Shown in pieces: positions 19,041 through 32,562 of a DNA stretch of 64,000 nucleotides; position 1 is the stretch's first letter; each line of letters starts with the position of its first letter. This DNA is from Emmonsiellopsis sp. PD_33 (lineage: Eukaryota > Ascomycota > Eurotiomycetes > Onygenales > Ajellomycetaceae): assembly GCA_032988165.1 (NCBI GenBank), contig JANTQF010000127.1, positions 1-64,000 on the forward strand. The letters run 5' to 3'. The translations under genes were made by a program, and so were the position numbers. The notes under the pieces are model-generated. The model worked only from the letters and a program-made list of their open reading frames with translations, made no database searches and was not told where the DNA came from.

Positions 19041-22000
19041 TTGTCTCAATTCTGCCTGCAGAATTGACATGATGAGATTCCCAGAGATTATAATAGCATA
19101 CTAATGCAGTACATAAATAATATGAGATGTAATAGCTAAAGATAATAGTCCTAGTATACTATATTTCAGGCTCCTCCTCTGAACACTGAGTTATTAATTA
19201 CTACCTTAAAATTCAGTATTTCTTCTCATGTCTTCCTTCATCTAGCTATACTTGCACATGAGAATCATTTCAATGAATACTTCTCTATCAGTTATTCCTC
19301 TTTAGATGTAAGTTTCTCCTTTCCTACTATAATATTTATATTATTACTCTCTTTATTATTATTAGCCTCATTCTCTACTACATTCTTCTCATTCTACTTT
19401 TTTTTTACCTGCAGCTACTCCCTTTTATTTGCATGTTTCACTAGCATGATCTTATACATTGTCTTTTCTGATAATGATGACTACTCCCATGAGATAACAT
19501 AATAGCTCACACTGAACTGCTGTTCAATTCCTACACTCTCAATTAGAATTAATAGAATGTCTCTAGCTATTAATATAACAGTTAAATATGTTAATTTAAT
19601 TATCTTTCACACTAATAAGATATTTCCCTCCAGACTAAGATTGTCATTTAGATACTAATTAAATTTATTGACACAAATAACTGAAGGTGACTGCTGGTGT
19701 AGTGTAGAAAACAATTGATAAGTCTGAAAAGTTATTAGTACTAAGTAAATTAAGAAAATAAAAAAGGGTAAATACCTATCTACAGTTAATTATTAGTAGT
19801 TGCAGGTTGACAAGGTAAATACCATTTTTCATAGTATGCCTTTACATGCTATAATGATTGGGCTTTTATCTCTGACTCCTATTCCTCACCATTATAGATC
19901 AGTAATTATAAATATGAGTTTAGAATTACAGTAATATAGTAAATCTCTCTTATACCACCATCAGCATTAATATCTAAATAATACTTCTTTAATTTATTAT
20001 ATGCAGCTTTCAGTGCAGTCTTCAAGCTATTCTAAATAGTTGGGATTTTATAGGCTGCCTCAGAAAGCCATTCATCAAGGTAGTTAAAGAGTACATTATA
20101 GATTAAAAATGCATTGTGAATGAGTAGTATGTCTATATTCAAAAGGGCCTTAATAACCTACTAGAATGAATAAAGTAGGATAATAATATACATAATAAGC
20201 TGCCATTCATCATTACTCAATTAGAGATAGTAGAGCTTAAAGTTATCCTGAGTCACTACCCAGCAATGAATTGGATTTCTAAGTCACAATGCATAGATGC
20301 ACATAAGATATGTTGAGCTCTATTAGGTCTTAATATTCTAAATCATTCAGAGCTTAATGCACTCTGGCTGGAGCTTCTGAAAGCTTTTAATTCATTGGGG
20401 AGAACTTAAGAGGGTATTAACAAGTAGGTATAATTAATTAAATAATTGATGAATTAGAAATGCTGTTGGATCATTACCATGAATCATTATATACCTTTAA
20501 GAGTGTATAACTAAATGAGATCTTTCCTTTATCACTTATATTAATATTATCCTCATGAAATGTCTATGGGATATTATCATTTATCAACTCAATTTATAGA
20601 TCTCTAATTAGTTATTTTACTATCAGCTACACAACATAAGCTATATAAGGAAGTTAATATATCTTAGCATCCTAGTAAACTTCATTCTCTGCATACAGGC
20701 ATTTCTCTAAAAATGCTACTAATGTATTATTATTCATTACATTATCAGCTATGAGAGTAAAAATGTCATCTTCAATCCATATATTATATATATACTATAT
20801 CATATATCCTGCCATATTATCACCAGTGTGCATATCACTAAGATGCTCAAAACCAATCAATGCCTCTATATACTCTCATTTCTAGATGACATAGTAGCCT
20901 TTAACATAGAGAAATACTAAATCATTTATACTTATTTATACATTCAAGACTAATACAATCTTCATACTAAGGATTTAGCTTAGAAGTAGGTCTTTCATCA
21001 TCATTTCATAGGAGTTATTCAGCTCTTTTTGCAGGGCAGTCCATTTTGGAAGGAAGGCCTCAACTTCACTGTTACCATATACTAGTAATCACCAGAGATT
21101 GGAATTCTATATGGCATGAAATGTCATGTTCATTAATAGAAAGACACAGAGGAGGAAGGTTCAGTAGTTTTCTTTATTAAATGATAATGTCTCTACTCAC
21201 AGTCACTTGCATGCAGGGTTTTACTGAGATGAAAGGATCATTACCATAGCTCATTACTAAATAAATTAACTTATATTGTACTTACAAATATTACTCTAAT
21301 ATTCATCTGTTTGTTTGAAGAGATAGCATTCTAATACTTCTTATTCATAAGATGTTTCCTCATTCCTGAAGTCCCCATGTTGTTATACTGAGAGTGTTGA
21401 AGAATCTACTTATATTAAATATAGAGTAAAGCTAGTTCATCATTCCACTGGAATGCTACTTACTTAAAGGACTTTTAAGATTCAGAGCTTTACTTTATGC
21501 TCTATTATGGATGATTCTTACAAGTACCATCATATTAGATCACATTTACAGTTACTATCTATTTTCATTATTAATTAAACTGAATTTAATACTCATTGTC
21601 TCACTTTTATATAATATAGATCCTTGCCTCAACTGTGGTAGTCTCAAGTTCTTTGGGAACTGAGATGAGCAGAATTGGTATTGGAGTTTGTAGAAGAGAA
21701 ATTAATATACTAATCTTATAAAGAGGAGAGTTTGAAGCACTGAAATTCATTATACTGAGAGATCAAAGACATTTAAGAAGACAGTATTTCAGGGTAAGAG
21801 AAAACACAGCTGACATTTATTCTTGTAGTGGGATGCAAGTCAGGTGTAAGAATCAATTTTTCAGAGAATTAAGAATAAACTCACTATATGAGTAGTAGGA
21901 GATGAGACTCACATACTACATGATAATTATCATTATAACCCCACATTTGGAAATTAGGAGACCTATACAAATAAATATCTTTAATGTACTAATTTTGAAA

Positions 22001-23619
22001 ATAAGGTACTGAGAAGATATGAAGCTACCAGACAGTGAAATTTCAGCATTATACTATAGACATTGAGAATGGGTATAGGATCATTACTAAAATTTATTAC
22101 TATAATTTTTTTCTCTTGTTTCCTGGGATGCTAATAGTTAGATGTGTCTCTCTTAGAAATTCCTGCTTAAATCCCATTTAATTTTCTGAATGAGATTTTA
22201 CCAGGTTGAAATACTATGTATTTAATCTTATTAATTAGTTAGGTAGAGTTTGAATTCAGCCAGCCCACCTAGTTAATAGTCATTATAAATTGGTAGACTA
22301 ATGATGTGATTTATTGATAAAGCTCATGAGGAAATTTCATGCAAAGACAGCTGTAGAATTATCCTGATTTAATAGCCACTGCATGAGATATTTTTATAGC
22401 TGAGGTGAGTCTGGCAATTAAATTAAGCTGTAGCATATATAATGGATGTATGAGATAACTTTTAAATTTATAACAGGCTATTTACCTATCTTCTAGTAGA
22501 ATATGAAGTAGCTTTACTAAGATAATCATTCTTTAATAGCTTATAGTAGGCTGCAACTCTTTATATAGTAGCATATTCTTTTAGGAGCTTAGGCACAAGA
22601 ATGTGATGGTACTACATGTGTTAATATAAAAGAGAGTAGTTAAGTAAACATAATGATTTAAGATAATAGACTTTGCCAGATTCTACTTAATTATACTATC
22701 TTTAAAAATAGCTTGCAGTACTCATTTTCAGATGGACTGAGTATCTCCTCTATCTCTAACTAACTTTCTTTAGTATTTATTCAGACTTCATATATTAAAT
22801 TTATTTCATTAGTATTTCACTACTCTATATGATAATTCCTCTAATCTTCTTTAGCTGGTATGCTGATGGATAGTATATTCCCTAGCAATTATTAATTAAA
22901 GTATTATATACTTTAGCTGGGTAATCTGATGTGTTTAAATCCAAGGGATTGATGCAGATTGAAAGTCTCTACACACAATTATTTAGAATAGAAGGTAATT
23001 TTAATATGAGGAATAAGTATGTGTGTAATATCATCAATCATGTATATATACAGAAATGTATGGGAGAGTACAAGTAGGATATATAACTTTATCTTGTATC
23101 TTTAAGATAGATTTCATCCATTTTAATTATCAAATAAAGCTGCCTGATCATTATGCATCAACTAAATTTTTTTGTGTATAAAATGGATAGAGTGTCATAC
23201 ATAAACTGAAGGGGATTACATCTTTGAAAATGGATGAAAAATTGCATGTACAATATAATTATATGTAAGACTATATAGTGGACAAACTGGAATTATATAT
23301 TCAATGTTATAGGATGTAGGTTAAATCATCTATAGAGAATGCTTCTTTATATGTAGAGATGATATTCCCCTATAGGTAATAGAATAGTATAATAATCCTC
23401 TTATAATAATAATCTAATAAATAATATATAGTAAAAATACATCTAATACATTCTATAGAGAAGATCTCAGAAGATAGCTTGCATTAAGATCATCACATAG
23501 TAAATTCATTATATTCTTTTTCAAGTTTGATGAAAGCTCCAGCAATGAATCACAGTTAAGTATGAGAAGGAAGAAGATATGAAATATATATATCAATATA
23601 ATAGATATGATAATGCTAT

Positions 23620-23795
23620 GTGTCTGTGAAGAATATATATATATATTTAGTTATCAACTATATGTGTATCATCCATGCCAGGAGTCATAGGTGCAGCACA
23701 GCTATATGCCTATGAAGAAAAATATATATATAATTGATTGCTAACTATATGTGCACTGCCCATGCTAGGAGTGGTAGTATCTTTACTATCAGAAC
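23620..23795. repeat. Two-copy tandem repeat with AT-dinucleotide runs
   Basis: Two units of about 90 bases. Each has GTGAAGAA or ATGAAGAA, then an (AT)n run, then CTATATGTG and CATGCYAGGAGT. Non-coding by appearance. Confidence 0.55.
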
Positions 23796-24289
23796 TGTTA
23801 TAAAAGCTTATTATCATTTAACTAATCCTTACAGACACTTTACTACATCAAAGTATTCCTTGCAATCAGCCCCTTGGGCTTTCTTCATAATAGCCTCATT
23901 GCCAGTCTTTACATGCCTGATCTTTCTAATGTGCTTGATCTTGAGGTATTATAAGTACTCTTTCATCAGCAATTAAGAGCTGAACATCATGTGTTTTATG
24001 ACAACTCTAAATGTTAATGTTTCTTGTATGATGCAATTAATGTTAGAATGATAATATACTAAGATTAATGAGAGTAATTATAGAATATATTTATATAATA
24101 ATAGATCTGGGTAATAAGTTCAGATTATTCTCCTTAATAACATTCAAAATGGAAATTATTTTGATTATAATTAGTAATATATTATATTTACCCCTTTTTT
24201 CCTCCTCTTTTCCTCCTTATTTTTCTCTTCTCTTCTCTTCTCTTTTATAGTCTCTAAAATCTTTATCTTTAACTCCTCCCCCATCTCAA

Positions 24290-25413
24290 CCACCTCCATC
24301 TAGTAGTATGTCTAGGTATGTGTCTCCAGCCTTTTTCCCCTAAAAACTGATGTATGAACTAATATATAGGTTTATTTTCAACTACTACCTAATTAACTGT
24401 GAGTACTCCCCTAAGATCCACAAAATACATAATAAGGCCTTCACAGTGAAGAAGTATCATAAGGACCACAAGGAGTAAGCTAACAATCAAAAGGCATGGC
24501 TTAAAGTAGACAGTGGGTGCAGAGCTAAGGATTATACTAGTATTAAGTCTGAGCTACAGTTACTAGCTGGTCTATCAGATAAGATACTATTTAGAATAAT
24601 ATTAATAGTTTACTAACAGCTAGATTAATTAAAGAGAAGAAGATTACATTTTAGCAGATAAGTATGTACTTAGTTTTAGAAATAGAGCTATTCAGTCAGC
24701 TTGTGCAGGAGATAATTTAAGAATTACTCAAAGTAGGTAGGAAAAATCTGGGTGATGGATACTATGTCCAGGCTGAGGCCATTAATTGTCTGCACCTCAT
24801 TAGTGAGGAGATATTCATAACCCTATTTGAATGTAGGTAATAAGATAATGTAATAGTCTATTAATGATATAATACTGATAGTACTCTAGATGCAAATCTC
24901 TACCTGACTCATCATCAGAAGAAGATCCTTCAAGTTGATGATATATAGCTTGTTCTGTTAATTTTGAGAGGGGTAAGCTGTCCAGACTTTGGGGGTATGA
25001 AGCTGAAGGTAGCTGTGTGAGAGAATAAGAAGCAGGGAGTAAAGATAAAAGGCCATGGCATGGAGATGTGGGCAGCAGGGTGTGGGTTAAAAGGCTTTAA
25101 TGTAGATACATCAGATGATGAGGACTAGGTTAATAGTAAGAAGGAAGAGGATACTACAAGTAAGAAAGATGAAGATAGAGATATGAAGCTTGATTCAGCA
25201 GACCTGATCTTAATTCTGAAGAATGAGGAGGAAAACTGTGTGGTGAAGTCTGTAATTAAGAGGTCTGTATCAAATGAGTGTGAGATTATAGAGCCTGTAG
25301 TTAAGAGGCATGTGCAGCATGCAGCTGAGAAGTGTGGGGTTTCAGAGCCTATAGTTGACAAGTCTATGAAGGGTATGGTCAAGGAGCATGGAGAGGGGCT
25401 TAAAAGTCTATAG
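24290..25413 (+). pseudogene. Unidentified coding-like remnant inside the hAT island
   Basis: GC is slightly higher than in neighbouring sequence, with lysine- and glutamate-rich frames. The last part (25183-25413) is an open frame of 76 residues (MKLDSADLILILKNEEEN, then two similar repeats: IEPVVKRH and SEPIVDKS). Upstream frames are broken. I do not recognise the family. It could be a second ORF of the transposon or a captured host fragment. Confidence 0.4.
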
Positions 25414-25584
25414 TAGCTTCAGATACTGAGGAGTAGATATATAGTAAGAATGATATAATAATATGAAGTGAGTATTGACTTGTTACTATAATAAGTGGAA
25501 AATTAATATAGTAGAAAAAATGTAACAAGAAATGATAATAATTCATATGAAATTTTTCATGATGATTTCTAATTATATATAGTT

Positions 25585-25822
25585 TATTATTACATCTGGG
25601 ATTTTCCTTTCCATCCCATCTCATCCCATCTATTTATGAGATAGAATGGGACAGGACATGAGAGAATCATTCATACAATAAAATAGAACATGAAATTTTA
25701 ATTTCATTATGAGATAGGATATGAGAGCACACATTTCAGTATAAGATAGGATAGAATTAATATTTACAGAATAAATATATAGAGATAATTTCCCATTCTG
25801 TCCCATTCCATCCCAGCAGTAA
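25585..25822. repeat. Right flank block of degenerate GGGATGGGA repeats
   Basis: Begins GGGATTTTCCTTTCCATCCC, passes through ATGAGATAGAATGGGACA-type units and ends TTCCCATTCTGTCCCATTCC followed by ATCCCAGCAGTA. Its organisation mirrors the left block, supporting a paired-end structure around the hAT transposase remnant. Confidence 0.6.
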
Positions 25823-25959
25823 CTTTAGACCTGACAGTGCACCTGGCAATGTGCATGTAGTGCACACTTAGTAGCTAGCTATTGATATATATGCTATGCA
25901 GGTTTCTTATGAAAAGAACCAGCAAACAGTCCTATTACTATATAACCCCTACATTTAAA

Positions 25960-26988
25960 ATATATATACATTTTTACCTGTTTATTCCCATCACACTATT
26001 CAACAACTCATAGTCCACCTTTTCAAATTAAAGCCTTATATTCAACACCAGATATTATATTACTTTCTGATAAATAAGCATCTGAAGGAGCACATCTGAA
26101 ACTACTAGTTCTATTCAGAGTATATTATAGCTCTTATAGTAGTAATAGACATAGAGAGTATCTACATTATCAATATATATATATTATCCTCTGGGGGATA
26201 TAATAGTGAGCTGAAGGAATCCTCCATTAATAGGATTTAAAAAGCTATAATAAGAGATTTAGAATAGAAGCTAGTAATTCTAGGTAATCTAAATGTATAT
26301 TATAAGAGATAGAGAAGTATATAGATTAGGTGTAATTTCTACATAATATAACTTCTTATTATGCAGATGAATAGCCTAGACCTACAACTAGTCATATTAG
26401 TAGGGGCTATAATCTAGTAGGATTAGAGTAGCTCAGAAATCATAGTAAATCTCACATTTTTATCTCTAGAGCTATATAACAAGCTACAGAGCTGTACTGT
26501 TATAGAGAGTGCATGTAAGAAATCTGATTATAAGTCTATAGAAACAGTTCTCAAGCTAATACTAGTAGTGAAGATAGTAAAGTAATGTAGCTGATAATAT
26601 ATTAATTCTATTAAGATAGCTAGAGACTATCAGAACCTAAAGATATCTAAAAGTCTAAACTCTATTAGAGTAATTAATAAATACACTGAATATCTTCTAG
26701 ATTTCATACAGTATCTTGCAGATAAGCATGCTAAGAAGTGCAGAATAAAACTAAAACTATAGATATAATAATCTATTAGAATAATCAGAATAATAGAAAA
26801 TTATAAGAGAATAAGGAGGCTATAATTCACATCTATAGAGCTATAGAAAGTGCACTGAATATGCAACTATAAGATCTATCTAATAAAGACAGCAAGTTTT
26901 TAGAAGCTAATAGATAAAATGTAAAGTAACTCTAAGCTACTATAAAATATAGTTAAATAGGGCAGGAAGTACAGCTATCTACTAGTAT
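25960..26988 (+). pseudogene. LINE ORF2, part 1: AP-type endonuclease domain
   Basis: At about 26265-26310 a frame reads LVILGNLNVYYKR, matching the GDFNxHH-x-W block of the exonuclease/endonuclease/phosphatase domain of Tad1-like LINEs. It is preceded by the expected N-terminal pattern (YYFLINKHLKEH) and SSGGYNSEL. Many stops are present. The sequence is cut at 26988 by insertion of gypsy copy A1 and continues at 32563. Confidence 0.72.
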
Positions 26989-27242
26989 TGTAACAGGCGC
27001 ACTCTGATAAGCAGATCATGCGAGCTATATGCTAGAATCAAGATTGTAATCACTAGAGAAAGGAAGGAAAAAGGAAAAGGAATCATAAGATTGTGCAATA
27101 TAAACAGAAGGGAATTACACAAGGTCAGAGCAGATAAACATTCATACAAAGGCCCAGTCAGAGGCATCTAATCAGGCAGTCAGAGATCAGGCAAAGTTCA
27201 GGCAAGCTATAGATATAGGATATAAGGGCATAGCCCTTCACA
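26989..27242 (-). repeat. 3' LTR of gypsy copy A1
   Basis: 254 bp, starting TGTAACAGGCGC and ending CCCTTCACA on plus. Together with 32304-32557 it is one of a pair differing mainly by C/T and G/A changes. It still keeps two CpGs, which the other LTR has lost. Confidence 0.93.
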
Positions 27243-30200
27243 TTATCCCCCCCTATTCAGTTTCAGAGGGCAGGCAGGAGGGTCCAGAGAATCAGGCACA
27301 GCACAGTGCAGGCAGAGTCTTATCAGGCAGGTGCAGTTCTTCATAACAGGCAAGCACAGCAGTGTCCTGCAGGGCAGAGGTCAGTTCTCACAAAGAGGCC
27401 TCATATTCAAGCTACTTCACCAGGTACTGAAATCCTCATCCACAGCAGCAGCAGTTGAAGATGACTTTAATCTCATATTCTACCTCATTGTCTTCCCTAA
27501 TAATGCCAGACAGATGCCAGTCAGTGATCTCTTACAAGGGGAACAGGTCAGTGAAGGCCTTGCAGAGCAGGTTCATGTGAAACATATTGTGGATCCCAGG
27601 TGGCATATCAAGGCAGTAGTTATGACTTCTCAGGACTTCAACAACAGTGTACTTGACATATCAATAGTCAAGCATGCAAGACAGGCAATCAGTCATGATG
27701 TTTCAGAGGTCTAGCTAGACCTTATCATCTACCTCATAGCATTCAGCAGGATTTCAGTGGGCATTCACATGATTCTATTAGTCCTGCTGGGCACTGACCA
27801 TGAAGGATTCAGCCCACTCACAGGCTTGCTGGAGTTTCAAGACAATGGTGTCCACAATTTGGATCAGACTGCAGGGTAAAGCAGAAGGTTTAGGCAATTC
27901 AGCAAGATCAAGGACTTCAAGATTATAACCATGCAAGAGGAAAAATAGGCTGATACCAGTGCTAACAGCATTACAGCCATTAATTGCAAGTTCAGCATGC
28001 AGGAGGAGTTCATTCCAGTCATTCTGGGCATATGAATAGAACTTTCAGAGGTAGTTCTTAGTTGTCTGGATCATACATTCAGTACTGCCATCAGTTTCAG
28101 GGTGGTAGGCAGTCAAGAGGTGTCAGGAGATCTTAAGGAGCTGATAGATTCAGGTCCAGACAGCTCCAATAAACTAAGTTCCACAGTCCAAGACAATTAT
28201 ACAGAGTAGACCATACTGGCAATAAAACAGACTTTAGAGGAAGGCTTTAGCCACTGTGAGCACATCCATCTTCACACAGGGTTCAAGAATAACACCTTTA
28301 CTGAGACAGTCAATAATGATAAGAATATTCTTGCAGCCATCACTCATGAGGAGATCTACTACAAAATTAATGGTAACATCACATCAGACACATTCAGGGA
28401 TCAGAAGAGATTTGAGCAGACCTTGATAGTAATCCCACCAGGTGATGACAGATCAGCAGATATTGCAGTTCCAGGTGAACTATCAGATGCTCTGAGACAT
28501 GTCAGGCCAGTAGAAATCTCAGGACAAAATTCAGTAGAGCACTTCACAGCCCAGGTAGCTGGTCATCAGAGAATCATGAGTTTCTTGCATGATTCAGGTG
28601 CACAATAGTTCTGAATCAGGAACCCACCACCTCCCCCAGAAGCATAGTCAGGAGTCAGGATCTACAGAGCATTCAGTGATGTCAATATAGGCTTGGAGTT
28701 CAGACAGAAAACAGCAAGCTTTGTCTCAGACAACCTAGGTCATCATCTGAAGGCATTCATCAGAGGTAGCAGCAGTATCCCAGAGTCCCTAGAGTGGGAA
28801 TGAGGCAGTCACAATCAGCAGGATGATAGATAAGGCACATATCACTCCATGTAGCATTGCTTCAGATTCTTTGAGAGTCTGCAGATCTAACAGTCTCTGT
28901 TTGCAGTTTGCCCAGCAGGCATCAGAGTCTTCAGAAGGCATATCCTATTCACATCAGGAGAGGGTATCAGCCATGGAGTTCTCTGTGCCAGGGCAGTAAT
29001 AAATCATAAAATGGAAGTAGCTGAGGAATTCAGCCCAGCACATCTGGCATTCAGAGAGTTTACAGGTCATCATGAAATATCAGAGGTTCTTATGATCTGT
29101 GACAATTTCAAAGTCTTTCACACTGTAGAGTTCAGAGTCCCATTCTTCTAGACATCAGATAATGATGAGGAGTTCCTTGTTATAGATCTCATAGTTGGCT
29201 TCAGCAGGGCTGAGCTTCTTGGACATAAATGCATAGAGTCACAGGACACCTTCATTGTCCCATTGCATGAGAGCACCACCTGTGACATAACCAGAAGAGT
29301 CTGTTTCAACTACCATCAGGCAGTCAGGGTCAAATGCAATGAGCATCAGGGCAGAGACAAACATCTATTTAAGGCACACAAATGCCTTGTCTGCCTCCTT
29401 AGACCATAGAAACTGCTGGTCTTTGCATGTGAGGTCAGTCAGTAATCAGATAATGTCAGAAAAATCCCAAATGAAGCATCAATAGAAATTTGCAAATCCT
29501 AGGAAGCCTCACACACCTTTTACAGTCATAGAGGCCTCCCATTCAAGGATAGTAGCAATCTTCTTGGGGTCCATACAGACTCCCTTCCCTACCTCTATGA
29601 TGAAGCCAAGGTAGGTCATCTCTTGGACTTCAAAGGCAGATTTATCAATGTCAATTAGGAGGCCATGTTCACAGAGGCAGGTAAGGACTTTTCAGATATG
29701 CTCTTGGTACTACTTGCAGGATCCATCAGTGAAGATGAGGATGTCATCAAGGTAGGCAGAAGTAAACTCATTCAAATAGTCTCATAAGGCCCAGTTGATG
29801 TATTTCTGGAAGGTGCTCAGGGCATTCATGAGGCTAAAGGGGGTGACTATCCATTCAAATAGACTATATCTCATGCAAAAGGTAGTTAGCCATTCATCTC
29901 CTTCCACAATCCAGATCTTATAGAACACAGAAATGACATCCAGCTTTGTGAACTACTTAACTCAGCCAATCCATTCAAGAGTCTCATTGATTAACAGCAG
30001 CAGGTAACAATCTTTTCAGGTGAGGCAGTTGAGACCCCAATAGTCAACATAGAATCAGAGGCCTCTACCTGGCTTTTTCACAAAGAGCACAGGTGCACCC
30101 ACAGGCAAATTGCTAACTCAGATGAAACCCTTATCCAGAAGGTCATTAAGGGTCTTGCAGAGCATAAGCAGTTCATCACACAATATATTGTATAGTAATT

Positions 30201-32303
30201 TCCAGGGCAGCTGAGGGTCTTTACCATCTATCTTCTCAAGTTTGATATGATGGTCATGCACACCACAGAACAGCAGGAGCTTCTCAGCAGCCTTATAGTT
30301 AAAAACATCAAGAAATTTATGGTAGTGCAGAGGGAGGACTGTTGCAGGATCAGTCTTCAGCTTCTTAGAGAGTTATGAGAGGGCCTTCTCTATGTCAGCC
30401 ATACTGGCAGTGAAGATTTCAATGGGAGATCAGGACTTGAATTTCCAATTATGGCTTCAAAGGAGGTTATAGGTATTGACAGAGATTTGGCAAAGGTCAG
30501 TAGTCTTATAAACATCTTTTTCAGAGATACAGATGCCCCCAGGGAATACAACACATCAGTTGCAAGCATTGACAAGGGCTTGATGTTCAGATAGCTATAA
30601 TAGGCCTAGTATGAAGTCATACAGGAGATTCTCAATCTCATACATATAAGCATTTTCTCAGAGAAATCCACCAACATCAACATCAAGCTTCATCATATTT
30701 CATATGAAGCTGCCTGTGTCACCATTGACACCTTCAATCCTTCAGGGGTTGATCAGAATACACAGGAGGTTATGGCAGTTAACCATGTGAGGATGAATCA
30801 TTGAATAGTAATAGTAACCACTGTCCATCATAGCATTCATATTAAAAGAACAATTAACTACAGTAGGTATAAGGATCACCAGAACAATCATTTTCTTCTC
30901 AAAGGTCTTCCTATCTAACTCCAGGAGCTTTCACTCACAATTTCACACAGAAGCTAGTCTTTTCCCAAGTCTGACTTAGCATCTTCAAAGTCTTCCTCCT
31001 CTTCAGGCTTGATTTGTACATTTACAGACCATACAGGCAGTTTCAGGGGAATATAGGTTCCACAGCAGTCAGCAGCTCTATACCCAGGTTTGTCACAGTT
31101 AATGCAGACACCTTGGGCACAGTAGTCAACAACAGCAGTGGTAGTCATATTTGGGACACAAAATGCATTCACACAAGCAGGCCCTGTAGGTGTCCAGTTC
31201 ATAGCATTCAGGTCCTTCAGCAGAGAGATCTTGAGGAAGGCCTCCCCAGAGGTAGTAGGGGCATCACCACAGATTCAGCCCTGAATGGCCTTAATCTCAG
31301 ACAGGTTATTCTCTATGCTGCAGAGCTTCATGCAATATTCAAGGTACATGGGGGGTTCAACAGAGGCAACAGTCTGCTGCAGGAGTTCAAACTTAATGGC
31401 CTTTTTGAGCAGGGCCTTCTTGACAGTGTCATCCCACAGCTGGCCACCAGCTTCCAGGATCTTCTGATCAAATCTCAGAAGAAAGGCAGAGAGCAGATTG
31501 GTTTTCTGGCAAATACTGTGCAGCCAGATCAGGGCCTTCTGGGCCACTGAAGGGTCAGAGAAAAGGATGTCAAGCTGGTCAAGAATGACATCAGGGGTTA
31601 TAGGAATGAGTTTGGCATTAGCCTTCATCCAAGGGTGGAATCAGGTGATGGCAGTGCCAGAGAGTCAGATATAGATATACCAGGCCTGATCAGCAGGAGA
31701 TCCAATCACAAGGCCATCCAAAGCAATTTTGGCCTCCACACTGAGGCACCAAACAGGGTATTCAGAGACTTATTCACCCATGAATTTCTCAAGGGTAGCA
31801 AGCCTTTCTTTCAGGTGTCTCAGGAAGTCCTCAAAAGGAGCAATTGGGTGAGCAGGAGTCAGGACAGGAGCTGGAGTCAGTGCAGGCATACAATTTTATT
31901 CAGCAATGAGGTCAATCTTGTTCACAAGCTGTTGGATGAAGTTTCAGAATTCAGCATCAGGGCCCTGAGAAGGGGTGCTGTCTTCATGCAGAGGGTCCAT
32001 GTTCATGATGGATTCAAAAGATTGTTCAGATTCAGAGAGTTCAGAGGATTCAGGAAGTTCAGAGGATTCAGAAAGTTCAGAGGAAAATCTCATGAGATAT
32101 CAATACAGACCATCAGGGCTTTGGGGCCTTTCACTGACACATCATCCAGTAGAGCTGAGCTGGGTGAGTTGTATTTCAGATTTCAGAAGAGTTTACTATA
32201 CACACAGGTTGCATTCAGAAGAGTCTGCTATACATGTGAATCACATTCAGAAGGTGAATATAACAAGGATCTCTAAGAAGAGATCAAGTGAGCAATTACA
32301 AAA

Positions 32304-32557
32304 TGTAACAGGTGCACTCTGATAAGTGGATCATGCAAGCTATACACTAGAATCAAGATTGTAATCACTAGAGAAAGGAAGGAAAAAGGAAAAGGAATCA
32401 CAAGATTGTGTGATATAAACAGAAGGAAATTACACAAGATCAGAGTGGATAAATGTTCATATGAAGGCCCAGTTGGAGGCATCCAATCAGGCAGTCAGAG
32501 ATTGGGCGAAGTTCAGGCAAGCTACAGATATAGGGTATAAGGGTGTAGCCCTTCACA
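32304..32557 (-). repeat. 5' LTR of gypsy copy A1
   Basis: 254 bp, same termini as the partner LTR. On the internal side the element begins TTTTGTAATTGCTCACTTGA. The TAATTGCTC part recurs next to the 5' LTR of the other chromovirus in this window. I could not match a host tRNA 3' end by eye, so the priming site is unassigned. Confidence 0.93.
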
Positions 32558-32562
32558 AGTAT

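Larger units (their letters stand above)
17889..25822 (-). mobile_element. hAT-family DNA transposon remnant
   Basis: On the minus strand at about 20880-20740 the frame reads IGFEHLSDMHTGDNMAG, then WIEDDIFTLIADN and NNNTLV. This is the hAT transposase catalytic-core signature (G-x-HTG-x-N, W-x-I-x-D, DN-x2-NN). More coding-like minus sequence spans about 19.8-22.9 kb. The element is bounded by two blocks rich in degenerate GGGATGGGA repeats (17889-18150 and 25585-25822), with ends near CACTG on the left and CAGTA on the right. I could not confirm an 8-bp target duplication, so the exact ends are tentative. It is strongly decayed and certainly inactive. It also encloses a tandem repeat (18.57-19.04 kb) and a plus-strand coding-like piece (24.3-25.4 kb). 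Confidence 0.68.
26989..32557 (-). mobile_element. Ty3/gypsy chromovirus copy A1, full length, dead
   Basis: Full-length LTR retrotransposon of 5569 bp with 254-bp LTRs at both ends, TG...CA termini and a 5-bp target duplication AGTAT at 26984-26988 and 32558-32562. It reads on minus. Gag is partly open (31628-31275) with a decayed knuckle, CINCDKPGYRAADC, at about 31100. The reverse transcriptase has an intact-looking YLDDILIF at about 29735-29765. The integrase zinc region (YWPDMSQ, CNIC) is at about 28500. A chromodomain-like end lies at about 27420-27480. The polypurine tract AGGGGGGGATAA lies beside the 3' LTR at about 27245-27256. CpG is gone but CpA is common, so mutation load is lower than in copy A2. 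Confidence 0.93.

Noticed and set aside
31014..32276. Plus-strand frames of 178 and 213 codons inside gypsy copy A1
   Set aside because: They run antisense to the gag region of A1, have no recognisable domain, and contain repeated F-R-x-F-R-G runs that mirror the repetitive gag linker. They stay open because RIP changes stop codon frequency differently on the two strands.
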